From NCBI RefSeq assembly GCF_012676905.1, contig NZ_CP051428.1, positions 4,399,001-4,463,000 on the forward strand: a stretch of 64,000 nucleotides of DNA. The letters run 5' to 3'. Below the pieces are notes generated by a model. It was not told the DNA's origin, searched no databases, and saw only the letters and a program-made list of their open reading frames with translations. The DNA is from Paenibacillus albicereus (GTDB lineage: Bacteria; Bacillota; Bacilli; Paenibacillales; Paenibacillaceae). Positions 46,087 to 55,080 of this stretch are shown here, one piece after another; the stretch's first letter is position 1, and each line of letters starts with the position of its first letter. Position numbers and translations under genes: made by a program.

Positions 46087-47628
46087 TCATTCCCACTCGA
46101 TCGTCGCCGGCGGCTTGGACGTGATGTCGTAGACGACGCGGTTGACGTTGTCGACCTCGTTGACGATGCGCACGGAGATCTTCTCCAGCACGTCCCACGG
46201 GATGCGCGCCCAGTCGGCCGTCATGCCGTCGATGGACGTCACGGCGCGGATGCCGACGGTGTAGGAGTACGTGCGGGCGTCGCCCATGACGCCGACGCTG
46301 CGCATGCCCGGCAGCGCCGTGAAGTACTGCCAGATCTCGCGGTCGAGGCCGGCCTTGGCGATCTCGTCGCGCAGGATCGCGTCGGACTCGCGCACGATCT
46401 CCAGCTTCTCGTCCGTCACTTCGCCCAGCACGCGGATCGCGAGGCCGGGACCCGGGAACGGCTGGCGCCAGACGATGGCGTCGGGCAGGCCGCATTCGGA
46501 GCCGACCTTGCGGACCTCGTCCTTGAACAGCGCGCTCAGCGGCTCGACGAGCTTGAACGTGATGTCCTCCGGCAGGCCACCGACGTTGTGATGGGACTTG
46601 ATCGTCTGCGCGGTCGCGGTGCCGCTCTCGACGATGTCGGTGTACAGCGTGCCCTGGGCGAGGAATTCGAAGTTCGCGAACTTGGCGGACTCCTCCTGGA
46701 ACACGTAGATGAACTCGTTGCCGATGATCTTGCGCTTCTGCTCCGGATCGGAGACGCCGCGCAGCTTGCCGAGGAAGCGCTCGCTGGCGTCGACCTTGAT
46801 GACCTCCATGCCGAACTTGCCGACGAACGTCTCCATGACGCTCTCCGCCTCGCCCTTGCGCAGCAGGCCGTGGTCGATGAACATGCACGTCAGGCGATCG
46901 CCGATCGCCTTGTGGACGAGCATGGCGACGACGGAGGAGTCGACGCCTCCCGACAGCGCGCACAGCACGCGGCCGGTGTCGCCGACCTTCTCGCGGATGT
47001 CGCGGATCGCGTCGTCGATGAACGTCTCCATGCTCCAGTCGCCTTCGCAGCCGCATACCGTATAAAGGAAGTTGCGGATCATGTCGTTGCCGTAGACGGA
47101 GTGGCGCACCTCCGGGTGGAACTGCACGGCGTAGAAATTCTTGTCCGGATGGCTCATGGCCGCGATCGGCGCATGTTCCGTTCCCGCATCCAAGCGGAAG
47201 CCCTCCGGCATCTCCACGACGAGATCGGTATGGCTCATCCATACCGTCTGGCGGTTCTCCAGGCCGAGCGCGAGCGCCGCGCCCTCGGCGAACGTCACGT
47301 CCGCGCGGCCGTACTCGCGCTTGCCGGCGCGCTGCACCTTGCCCTTGAGCTGATGGCTCATCAGCTGCATGCCGTAGCAGATGCCGAAGATCGGCAGGCC
47401 GAGCTCGTAGATCTCCGGATCGACCATCGGCGAGTTTTCTTCATAGACGCTGGCCGGCCCGCCGGAGAAGACGATCCCCTTCGGCGCCAGCTCGCGGATC
47501 TTGGAAGCCGGAGTGTTGTACGGCAGCAGCTCGCTGTAGACGCCGAGATCCCGGATGCGCCGAGCAATCAGCTGGTTGTACTGTCCTCCGAAATCGAGAA
47601 CCACGATCATTTCATTAGGCTTGTTCAC
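46087..47628 (-). CDS. guaA: GMP synthase (glutamine-hydrolysing)
   Basis: Aminates XMP to GMP. The GTG at 47628, with GGGAGGT six nt upstream, gives 513 residues, as in B. subtilis. The glutaminase domain has the Cys nucleophile in [10 protein letters not shown] and the His-Glu pair in [11 protein letters not shown]. The PP-loop is [15 protein letters not shown], and the dimerisation end reads [16 protein letters not shown]. It complements the purine operon and pbuG within the window. Confidence 0.98.
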   Translation of the reverse strand: MNKPNEMIVVLDFGGQYNQLIARRIRDLGVYSELLPYNTPASKIRELAPKGIVFSGGPASVYEENSPMVDPEIYELGLPIFGICYGMQLMSHQLKGKVQRAGKREYGRADVTFAEGAALALGLENRQTVWMSHTDLVVEMPEGFRLDAGTEHAPIAAMSHPDKNFYAVQFHPEVRHSVYGNDMIRNFLYTVCGCEGDWSMETFIDDAIRDIREKVGDTGRVLCALSGGVDSSVVAMLVHKAIGDRLTCMFIDHGLLRKGEAESVMETFVGKFGMEVIKVDASERFLGKLRGVSDPEQKRKIIGNEFIYVFQEESAKFANFEFLAQGTLYTDIVESGTATAQTIKSHHNVGGLPEDITFKLVEPLSALFKDEVRKVGSECGLPDAIVWRQPFPGPGLAIRVLGEVTDEKLEIVRESDAILRDEIAKAGLDREIWQYFTALPGMRSVGVMGDARTYSYTVGIRAVTSIDGMTADWARIPWDVLEKISVRIVNEVDNVNRVVYDITSKPPATIEWE

Positions 47629-47657
47629 GCCCGTACCTCCCTCAGTCAATTGGACTC

Positions 47658-47687
47658 ATTCTATCAAAGCGGCTTCCGGCCAGTCAA
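47658..47687 (-). promoter_or_regulatory. guaA promoter
   Basis: Minus-strand TTGACT (47682-47687) and TAGAAT (47658-47663) are 18 bp apart. The leader would be only about 20-25 nt, too short for a riboswitch, so guaA seems not to be controlled like purE and pbuG. Confidence 0.72.
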
Positions 47688-47775
47688 GGCAGGAAGCCGC
47701 GCGGCTGCGCGGCCGGACGGCCGCGGACGGGAGCGGGAGATGGACGGCCGGAGCCGAAGACACGGGCCGAGCCGG

Positions 47776-48020
47776 GAGCGGGCGGCGGGAGCCGGAGACG
47801 CCGGCTGAGCCGGGGGCGCAGCCGGAGGTGGCCGGAGACGTCGGCTGGGCCGGTGGCGCAGCCGGAGGTGGCCGGAGACGTCGGCTGGGCCGGTGGCGCA
47901 GCCGGAGGGCGCGGACGGAGCGGGGCCGGCGCGAAGCGCAGCGCTACGCGCGGGTTTCCGCGCGTAGGAGGCTTGGCCGCGCGCCCAAGCGGCGGCTACG
48001 CGCGGGGTTTCCGCGCGCAA
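47776..48020. repeat. 40-bp direct repeats and a two-copy 52-bp hairpin repeat (family 8) after the transglutaminase gene
   Basis: A 40-bp unit (GCGCAGCCGGAGGTGGCCGG plus 20 more) starts at 47816 and 47856, with a third start at 47896 and a related stretch before. Then CTACGCGCGG-GTTT-CCGCGCGTAG at 47944 (perfect 10-bp stem) recurs at 47996, exactly 52 bp on, as a slightly decayed copy. These fill the 400-nt gap between the transglutaminase stop and guaA. Confidence 0.85.
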
Positions 48021-48037
48021 AAGCTTCGCGGCGCGCC

Positions 48038-51000
48038 TCAGGCGCGGTCGCGGCGGACGAGCGCCATCGCGGCGGCCAGCTCCGCCGCCGCGGGGCCGCG
48101 CCAAGTCGCAGGCGCCGCGAAGCGCGCGGCCTCGGCCCAGGCCGCGAGCCGGCGCAGCGCAGCGGCGGCCGCCGGCGCAAGCCGCGGCGCGAGCGCCTCG
48201 GCGCGCTCGGCCGGGCCGCCGCCGAGCAGCGGCGCCGCGCCTTGCCGGCGCTCGAGCGCGCGCAGCTGCGCCTCCGCCGCGGCAAGCAGCGCGGCCCGCT
48301 GCGCGGCGCGGCGGCTGCGGCGCTCGCCGCCTGCCGCCGCCAGCGCGTAGCGGCGCAGCGCCAGCGCGAGGCGCAGCCGCGTGCGCAGCCCCGGCGAGGC
48401 CAGCGCAGCCGCGAGCGCGCCCAGCGCGGCGACGGCCGCGGCAGGGCCGGGCTGCGCCAGCGCACGCGCGAGCTCGGCCGCACGGCCGGCCGCAGCGCCT
48501 GCGGCCTCGCGCAGCCGCGAGCTTGCGGCTGCGTCTTGCTGCGGCGCCGGGCTCGGCGCAGCCGCGGCGCCCTCGGCGTCGGCGGCAGCCGGAATCTCCG
48601 GCTGCTGCGCGGCGCCCGCCGCGTACCCCGGCGTCGGGTCGATGGCGACCCACCCGGCGCCGGGAAAATAAACCTCCACCCAAGCATGCGCGTCCAGCCC
48701 GCTGACCCGGTACAGCTCTCCCCCGGCTCCGGCCGCGGCGCCTCCAAGCGCCGCACGGGCTTCCGCAGGAGCTTTTCCCGACGCCAGCGCTTCGCCTGGA
48801 GCGAAGCCCTTCACCCACCGGGCCGGAATGCCGACCGACCGCAGCAGCACCGCCATCGCCGTGGAGAAATGCACGCAGTAGCCGACCTTCCGCTCGAACA
48901 GGAACTGGTCGACCAGATCCTGCCCCGGCGCGGGAGCGGCGGTTTCCGTCAGCGAGTACCGATAGTTCGCCTTCAAGTAGTCCCTCACCGCGGCGACCTG
49001 CCCGTACCGGTCTTCCTTGCCGGCGGTCGCCGCCACGGCGAGCTCCTTCACCCGCTGCGGCAGCGAGGCGGGCAGCTGCAGCGCCGCTTTCAGCTCAAGC
49101 TCGAGCTGCCCGTCCGTGGTGTCCGCCGTCGGCTCCGCCTGCGCTCCGGAGGCCGCCGCTCCCGCCGCAGCGCCAAGTCTCATCTGCTCCTCCGTCGGCC
49201 GGACGAGCTCCGACAAGACCGTGTAGCCCAGCGCGCCGCCGGCCGCTTGGGGCAAGTAGACGGCTCCGCCGCCGGTTTCGCTCAGGTAGGACGTCCATTC
49301 TGCGGACGTGTCCGCTCCCGGCGATCGGGCCGACAGAATCGATGCGGCCCGTCCGGCTGCGGGCAGCGGCATCCCTTCCTCCAGACGGGGCAGCCAGACC
49401 GATTGCCGGATCGTTTCCGCGACTTCGGGCTCCATGCGCTGACGTTCTTTGCTCGGACGACCTGTGTCGGCCGCTCCCGAACTCGCCGGCTCTGCGTCCG
49501 CCCTCGCCGAGCTTTCTGACTCCGTGCCCGTCCGCTCGGCGCCATCCCCGGCCACGACGGCTTTCCCCGATGCTGCCGCTGCCGGGCCGACGGCACGCGA
49601 GACCAGCTCGGCGCCTTCCTCCCTCCAGCCTTGGCCGGTGTAGACGGTTTTCGCTTCCATTCTCCAATAAAGAGGCTCGGGGGACACCGCCCAGAACAGC
49701 GTGCGCCCGGACTGCCGCAGCGGCGCTCCGAGAAGCGTGTCGTCCCGGCCGTAGCCCGTTTCGGCCGCCGTGCCGGCCGTTCCGCCTTCTGCAGCCGGCG
49801 TCCCGCCCTCCCCGCTGAAGATCGGGGAGCGGCGGACCGTTCCGGCCCCGTCCTGCGAAGCGGAGGCGCGAATCGCCTGCTGCGCTTTCAGCGCCCAGCC
49901 GGCGGGCTGCTCCGCGGCAGGCTTGCCGGCCGACAGCCCGGCCGCGCCGAGCGCAAGCAGAGCGGCGGCTCCTCCGCTCGCCGCCCACCAGCGCCAAGGC
50001 GGCATCTCCGCCCCATCGGGAAGCGCGGATGCCGTTCCGGCGGTCCATGCATCCGACTGGCGCCGCTTCAGCCGATGCAGGGAGAGCAGCGCGCCCAGCA
50101 GCACGCCTTCGGCCGCAGCGCGCGCCAGATTCGGCATCGTGTCGATTCCGAACCATTCGCTGAGCAGCCATAGATACCCCGCCGTCAGCCCCAGCAGGCC
50201 GATGCCCCACTGTCGGATCCAGACCAGCGTCTGCAGCGCCGAGAGCAGGATCGACAGCCCGAGCAGCAGGCAAAAGGCCTGTCCGGCACCCGACATTGCG
50301 GGAGGACCGCCCTCCAGCAGCAGACCGGCGTCCGCCGCAAGCTGCTTCGGCAGCCGGACGAAGCCGGACCAGCCGCTCTCGTCCAAGCCGATCCAGCCCG
50401 CGCCCGCCGTCACGACGGCGAGCCGGAGCAGCAGCGAAGCCCAGCCGGGCAGCAGCAAGACGCCGGCAAGCAGCAGCAAGCCGGCTATGGCGGCCAGCTC
50501 GCCGATGCGGTACGCGCCGTTCCACTGCGGCAGCCTCGAGAGCGGCAGCAGCCACTCCGCCAGCAAGCCGAGCAGCAGGAGGCTGGAGGCGGTCCGAAGC
50601 GGCCAGCGGAGCAAGCCGCCCGCTTGCTCGAGGCGCGCACGGCGGCCGGCAGGCGACGGCCGGTCGGCCGAACCGGCGACGACAGCCGCTCCATGGCTGC
50701 CCGCTGCCTTAGAGCGGCTTCCTGGCCGAGACGGCGAGACGCCTCCGCTTGCCGCGCTTCTGCCTGCCCAGCTGCCGGCTGCCTTTCCCCTGCTGGCTGC
50801 CTTTCCCCCGCCCGCCGCGCCACCGCTTGCCATCCCGCCGATCCTTCCCGTGTCTCCGCTTGCCGCACCTGGGATGGAAGCACCCGTTCCCGTTTGGTCC
50901 CAAGCTGTTGCGCCTCCTATTGCCCATCTGCCAGCCGCGCCTCCGCCCCCCGTTCTAACGGCCTTTCCCGCCTGTCCCGAACCGGCCTGCATCCAGGCCG

Positions 51001-51052
51001 ATCCTTGCAGCACCAGCCCAGCCGAGACCTTGTTCGAGCCGCTGTCCTTCAT
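48038..51052 (-). CDS. TgpA-like transglutaminase membrane protein
   Basis: A 1004-residue membrane protein. Residues 1-120 form a Gly/Ala/Ser-rich cytoplasmic lead. Six to seven helices follow (from ASSLLLLGLLAEWLLPL to about residue 350). A large external part contains the transglutaminase-like core: Cys in VGYCVHFSTAMAVLLRSVG, His in DAHAWVEVYF and Asp in WVAIDPTPG. A further helix and a cytoplasmic Ala/Arg-rich tail end the protein. GGAGGAG is seven nt upstream of the ATG. The gene belongs with DUF58 and moxR, which often occur together in bacteria; a role in envelope protein handling is suggested by that context. A 1.1-kb repeat array separates it from the DUF58 gene. Confidence 0.88.
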   Translation of the reverse strand: MKDSGSNKVSAGLVLQGSAWMQAGSGQAGKAVRTGGGGAAGRWAIGGATAWDQTGTGASIPGAASGDTGRIGGMASGGAAGGGKAASRGKAAGSWAGRSAASGGVSPSRPGSRSKAAGSHGAAVVAGSADRPSPAGRRARLEQAGGLLRWPLRTASSLLLLGLLAEWLLPLSRLPQWNGAYRIGELAAIAGLLLLAGVLLLPGWASLLLRLAVVTAGAGWIGLDESGWSGFVRLPKQLAADAGLLLEGGPPAMSGAGQAFCLLLGLSILLSALQTLVWIRQWGIGLLGLTAGYLWLLSEWFGIDTMPNLARAAAEGVLLGALLSLHRLKRRQSDAWTAGTASALPDGAEMPPWRWWAASGGAAALLALGAAGLSAGKPAAEQPAGWALKAQQAIRASASQDGAGTVRRSPIFSGEGGTPAAEGGTAGTAAETGYGRDDTLLGAPLRQSGRTLFWAVSPEPLYWRMEAKTVYTGQGWREEGAELVSRAVGPAAAASGKAVVAGDGAERTGTESESSARADAEPASSGAADTGRPSKERQRMEPEVAETIRQSVWLPRLEEGMPLPAAGRAASILSARSPGADTSAEWTSYLSETGGGAVYLPQAAGGALGYTVLSELVRPTEEQMRLGAAAGAAASGAQAEPTADTTDGQLELELKAALQLPASLPQRVKELAVAATAGKEDRYGQVAAVRDYLKANYRYSLTETAAPAPGQDLVDQFLFERKVGYCVHFSTAMAVLLRSVGIPARWVKGFAPGEALASGKAPAEARAALGGAAAGAGGELYRVSGLDAHAWVEVYFPGAGWVAIDPTPGYAAGAAQQPEIPAAADAEGAAAAPSPAPQQDAAASSRLREAAGAAAGRAAELARALAQPGPAAAVAALGALAAALASPGLRTRLRLALALRRYALAAAGGERRSRRAAQRAALLAAAEAQLRALERRQGAAPLLGGGPAERAEALAPRLAPAAAAALRRLAAWAEAARFAAPATWRGPAAAELAAAMALVRRDRA

Positions 51053-51149
51053 GCCGTTTCTCCTCCATTCGTTGCGCACGGCGCCGGCCGGAGCTCATGC
51101 AACGGTTCGGCGCCGCGCCATTGCAGCTCCGCGACCGCACTGCTCCTCT

Positions 51150-52140
51150 CGCTCCGACGCTCCCACACCCGAGTAACTCGAATTTTCCGCGTTACTTCTC
51201 TCGTTTCGCCGCTCCCGCACCCGAGCAACTCGGTTTTTCCGCGTTGCTCCCTCGCTCCGACGCTCCTACGCCCGAGTAACTCGGTTTTTCCGCGTTACTC
51301 CTCTCGCTCCGACGCTCCCGCGCCCGAGTAACTCGGTTTTTCCGCGTTACTCCTCTCGTTTCGCTGCTCCCACGCCCGAGTAACTCGATTTTTCCGCATT
51401 ACTCCTCTCGCTCCGACGCTCCTACGCCCGAGTAACTCGGTTTTTCCGTGTTGCTCCTCTCGCTCCGACGCTCCCGCGCCCGAGTAACTCGGTTTTTCCG
51501 CGTTACTCCTCTCGTTTCGCTGCTCCCACGCCCGAGTAACTCGATTTTTCCGCATTACTCCTCTCGCTCCGACGCTCCTACGCCCGAGTAACTCGGTTTT
51601 TCCGTGTTGCTCCTCTCGCTCCGACGCTCCCGCACCCTAGTAACTCGGTTTTTCCGCGCTACTCCCTCGCTCCGACGCTCTCGCACCCGAGTAACTCGGT
51701 TTTTCCGCGTTACTCCTCTCGTTTCGCCGCTCCCGCACCCGAGTAACTCGGTTTTTCCGCGTTACTCCTCTCGTTTCGCCGCTCTCGCACCCGAGTAACT
51801 CGGTTTTCCGCGTTGCTCCTCTCGTTTCGCCGCTCCCGCACCCGAGTAACTCGATTTTTCCGCGTTACTCCTCTCGTTTCGCCGCTCCCGCACCCGAGTA
51901 ACTCGATTTTTCCGCGTTGCTCCCTCGCTCCGACGCTCCCACGAGCCGAGTAACTCGATTTTCCCGCCTTACTCCTCTCGCTCCGACGCTCTCGCACCCG
52001 AGTAACTCGGTTTTTCAGCGCTACTCCCTCGCTCCGACGCTCTCGCACTCGAGTAACTCGGTTTTTCCGCGTTGCTCCCTCGCTCCGACGCTCTCGCACC
52101 CGAGTAACTCGGTTTTTCCGCGCTACTCCTCTCGCGCTGC
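51150..52140. repeat. 52-bp tandem repeat array, family 7 (about 19 copies)
   Basis: CGAGTAACTCGGTTTTTCCG recurs with GAG at 51171, 51223, 51274, 51326, 51378, 51430, 51482, 51534 and so on to 52102; steps are 52 bp with a few 51. Each unit forms a hairpin in which GAGTAAC pairs with GTTACTC around CGG-AAAAA-CCG (minus strand). The copy at 51223 has GAGCAAC with GTTGCTC, a matched double change, and others carry single changes leaving G-U wobbles. The array fills the spacer between the DUF58 and transglutaminase genes. Open frames crossing it are not genes. Confidence 0.95.
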
Positions 52141-52217
52141 CGCTCCCGAGCCCAAAACAGCACTTCGATATCGCGGAAAGCACACACGCCCTTCCGCTGT
52201 TGCTGGATGGCGAAAGC

Positions 52218-53870
52218 CTAGCGCCAAGCCGTCCAGCTTCCGCTTTCGCCTGCACTTCCGTTTGCAATTCCCGTCCAGCCTCCGCTTCCGCCGCCCCCCT
52301 CCATCACGTTCGCAGCCGAGCGCCACGCGCGGCATCTAGGCGCATCGAGCGGCAGCCAGACGAGCGCGACGCCGGCGGCAGCTGCCCAACGCTCCCGCTC
52401 GCGCCGGGCAGCCGAAGGCAGCGCTGGCCCGATCGGCACGCGCAGCTCGAGCGTGCAGCGCGCAGCGCGCGCGAGCTCCGCCAGCCGCTCCCAGCCGCCC
52501 CCGATCGGCGTCAGCGCCGCGATGCGGCTGCCGGGCGCGAGCGAGCCGCTTCGCAGCAGCCGCTCCAGCGCCTCGTCCGCGCCGCCGCCAGGCTGCGGCG
52601 TGGCGGCGGCCAGCCGCCGGGCCGCGAGCGCCAAGCCGCGGCCGCCGGCCGCCGCAAGCGGCGCCTCCGCTCCGGCGGCCAGCCGCGCCGCCCAGCCGGC
52701 TGCGGCCGCGTCGCGGAGCAGCGCGGCCGCCTGCCCGACGCAAGCGTCCAGCAGCGCGTCAGCTCCGCCGCTGGCCGCGCGTGCGCTCGGCAGCCCGCTC
52801 ACGCTCGCCGGCCGCTGCCAGCGCGAGCGCTCCAGCTCCAGCAGCACGAGGAGCTCCGGCGTTCCGGCCGGCTCGTCCTGCCGCGTCTGCAAGCCTCGCC
52901 CTCGCGCCGCGGCTCGCCAATCGACCCGGCGAAGCGGGTCGCCTTCGCGGTAGGCGCGCGTCATCGGGCCCGGCCCCGCCGCGCCGCGCGGGCGGCCGTC
53001 TCCGTGCTCGCCGCTGCCGCCTCCTGCCGCCGAAGGGCCCGGACTGCCTGCGGCAGGCCCGCCGAGCGGCGGCCCTTCCGGCTCCGGCAGAACGGCAAAG
53101 CCGTCCGGCGTCTCCAGCCGGACCGACGTCCAAGCGAGGCCGAGCGGATCGCCGATCGAAACGACGCACGGTCCATAGCCGTATTCCCCGCGCCTCAGCC
53201 GGCCCAGCCGGTAAGACACGGTCCATTCTTTCCGCAGCCAAGGCAGCGCCCAGCAGGCGAGCACGAGCGGCTGCTCCGAGACGCCCGTCCGCCGGCTCAG
53301 CTCCTCGCGCACGTGCACGATCAACAGCGGCGGCAGGCGGCGGCCGCTGAACCGCAGCCGCACCGCCGCCTCTCCCGCCTCGGCGCCGGGCTCAAGCTCG
53401 CGCGCCAGCCGAAGGCTGCCGCCGCAGGTCCAGCTCCATAGCGCCGACAGCGCCGGCAGCGCGAGCAAGCCTGCAGCCAGTACCGCCGCGAACCAGTCGA
53501 GCGCCGAGCCGCGCGCCGCCGCCGCTCCGGCCGCACTGCCGAATGCAAGCGCCAACAGGCCTAGAGCCAGCCTGCGCGAACGGGGAAGTCCGATGCGGCC
53601 CGCTTTTTTCCGGCTCCGAGACGTTCCGGCTTGACCAGGACCGCCGCCCGACGCGCTCATCCCCGCTTGGCTCGCCCCTGCCGCGCCGCCCGCCACGCTC
53701 ATCCTCGCTTGCTTCGCCCCTGCCGCGCCGACCGGCACGCTCATCCCCCCTTGGCTCGTCCCTGCCGTGCCGCCCGCCACGCTCATCCCCGCTTGGCTCG
53801 TCCCTGCCGCGCCGCCAGCCACGCTCATCCTCGCTTGGCTCGCCCCTGCCGCCCCGCCCGACGCGCTCAT
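52218..53870 (-). CDS. DUF58 protein with a 14-residue repeat N-terminus
   Basis: A 550-residue membrane-associated protein. Two helices (LALGLLALAFGSAAGAAAA and LDWFAAVLAAGLLALPAL) are followed by a beta-rich region and the DUF58 signature YREGDPLRRVDWRAAARG-R-LQTRQ. The von-Willebrand-like part ends near residue 510. Residues 1-76 are a tandem repeat of 14 residues (MSVAGGAAGTSQAG and variants, 42 bp), five full copies plus one decayed; every copy begins with Met, so translation could in principle start at several. The first ATG overlaps the moxR stop (ATGA). DUF58 proteins partner with MoxR ATPases; the exact role here is unknown. Confidence 0.88.
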   Translation of the reverse strand: MSASGGAAGASQARMSVAGGAAGTSQAGMSVAGGTAGTSQGGMSVPVGAAGAKQARMSVAGGAAGASQAGMSASGGGPGQAGTSRSRKKAGRIGLPRSRRLALGLLALAFGSAAGAAAARGSALDWFAAVLAAGLLALPALSALWSWTCGGSLRLARELEPGAEAGEAAVRLRFSGRRLPPLLIVHVREELSRRTGVSEQPLVLACWALPWLRKEWTVSYRLGRLRRGEYGYGPCVVSIGDPLGLAWTSVRLETPDGFAVLPEPEGPPLGGPAAGSPGPSAAGGGSGEHGDGRPRGAAGPGPMTRAYREGDPLRRVDWRAAARGRGLQTRQDEPAGTPELLVLLELERSRWQRPASVSGLPSARAASGGADALLDACVGQAAALLRDAAAAGWAARLAAGAEAPLAAAGGRGLALAARRLAAATPQPGGGADEALERLLRSGSLAPGSRIAALTPIGGGWERLAELARAARCTLELRVPIGPALPSAARRERERWAAAAGVALVWLPLDAPRCRAWRSAANVMEGGGGSGGWTGIANGSAGESGSWTAWR

Positions 53871-54910
53871 CGGCCGCCCGCCTTGCCGCCGGGCAGCGGC
53901 GTCGCGGCGAGCAGCCGCTCCAGCACGAGCCGCGGCGCCTGCCGGTCCGGCTGGCCATAAGCGCCGCGCGCCGCCAGCCGATGCTCCAGCACCGGCCGGG
54001 CGACCGCCCGCAGATCGGCGGGTCGCACGAAGTCGCGTCCCCCGATATAGGCAGCCGCCTGCGCCGCCCGCAGCCAGTCGCGCGAGGCGCGAGGGCTGGC
54101 GCCGAGCTCAAGCTCCGGCGCCGTGCGGGTCGCCTGCACGATCTGCACGATATAGGCGAGCAGCTCCGGGCTGCAGTGGACGGCCCGGCTCTCCTCCGCC
54201 ATCCGCTGCCACTGCCGCAGCGAGACGACCGGCCGCAGCTGCTCCGGCGCCGGACGCTCGCCGGCGGCGAGCATTTCCAGCATGCGCGCCTCCTCGCGCG
54301 GCTCCGGGTAGCCGATCGACAGCCGCATCATGAAGCGGTCCATCTGCGCCTCCGGCAGCGGGAACGTCCCTTCTCCGTCGAGCGGATTCTGCGTCGCGAG
54401 CAGCAGCCATGGCTCCGGCAGCGGCCGGGTGACGCCGTCCACCGTGACGCGGCGTTCCTCCATCGCCTCCAGCAGCGCCGACTGCGTGCGCGGCGACGTG
54501 CGGTTGATCTCGTCCGCGAGCACGACGTTCGCCATGATCGGGCCTTCCCGGTAGACGAACTCGCCCGCGCGCGCATCCCAGACGGACGAGCCCGCCACGT
54601 CGGCCGGCAGCAGATCGGAGGTGAACTGGATGCGGCGGAACTGTCCTCCGAGCAGCCGCGCGAGCGCGCGCGCCAGCATCGTCTTGCCGACTCCCGGCAC
54701 GTCCTCGAGCAGCACATGCCCTCCGGCGAGCATCGCCGTCATCGCCAATCCGATCGTCTCGCCCTTGCCGAGCAGCACGCTCTCCGAGCGCGCCGCCATG
54801 CGGGCGAGCAGCGCCGCCGGCGGCTCCGGCCACTCCTCTCGACTGTCCCTCGCGGCGCTCCGGTACGGGTCCCCCCAAGCGGCGCGCTCCTGCTCCGGCT
54901 GCATGGCCAT
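53867..54910 (-). CDS. MoxR-family AAA+ ATPase
   Basis: A 347-residue ATPase of the chaperone-like MoxR class. Walker A is LLEDVPGVGKTMLARALA, Walker B VVLADEINRTSPRTQSALLE, and sensor 1 LLLATQNPLDGEG. The arginine-finger region QMDRFMMRLSIGYPEP is also present. The ATG at 54910 has AAGGGAG nine nt upstream; an ATG three codons earlier (54919) would overlap the ribosome binding site, and one two codons later is also possible. First gene of moxR-DUF58-transglutaminase. No promoter could be fixed; TCTAGC-N9-GCTAGA lies about 30 nt upstream. Confidence 0.93.
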   Translation of the reverse strand: MAMQPEQERAAWGDPYRSAARDSREEWPEPPAALLARMAARSESVLLGKGETIGLAMTAMLAGGHVLLEDVPGVGKTMLARALARLLGGQFRRIQFTSDLLPADVAGSSVWDARAGEFVYREGPIMANVVLADEINRTSPRTQSALLEAMEERRVTVDGVTRPLPEPWLLLATQNPLDGEGTFPLPEAQMDRFMMRLSIGYPEPREEARMLEMLAAGERPAPEQLRPVVSLRQWQRMAEESRAVHCSPELLAYIVQIVQATRTAPELELGASPRASRDWLRAAQAAAYIGGRDFVRPADLRAVARPVLEHRLAARGAYGQPDRQAPRLVLERLLAATPLPGGKAGGR

Positions 54911-54937
54911 CGCTTTCATCTCCCTTTTCCGCCTCTG

Positions 54938-54961
54938 AATCTAGCGGACCGTTTGCTAGAC
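54938..54961 (-). promoter_or_regulatory. Inverted repeat upstream of moxR
   Basis: TCTAGC and GCTAGA are separated by nine bases, just upstream of the moxR ribosome binding site. A similar CTAGATTC-containing palindrome lies upstream of the deacetylase gene at 57790-57807, and the flanks of both read CTAGATTC-AGAG toward the gene. Possible shared operator or -10 element. The rest of 54962-55080 holds only A-runs and a weak hairpin. Confidence 0.35.
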
Positions 54962-55080
54962 AGTCTCCCCATTCCGCGGACGATGTAGACGGCGGCGCAG
55001 CCGTTTCCTTTCCCCTAGCAAAAAAAAGCCGCTCCTTCCCGGTATCCCGGAAAAAAGCCGCTCTCCTCTTGCCTATCTCG

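Noticed and set aside
47555-49519. Long plus-strand frame over guaA and the transglutaminase gene
   Set aside because: Arg/Ala-rich shadow, crosses a promoter and repeat region, no family resemblance.
51150-52335. Repeated peptide frames in the 51-52 kb array
   Set aside because: Same reason: the 52-bp unit is not a multiple of three and the frames lack start signals.
55018-55062. Terminator after the small hypothetical gene
   Set aside because: AAAAAAGCCGCTCC is a direct, not inverted, repeat here; the small CCGG stem is not followed directly by a T run.
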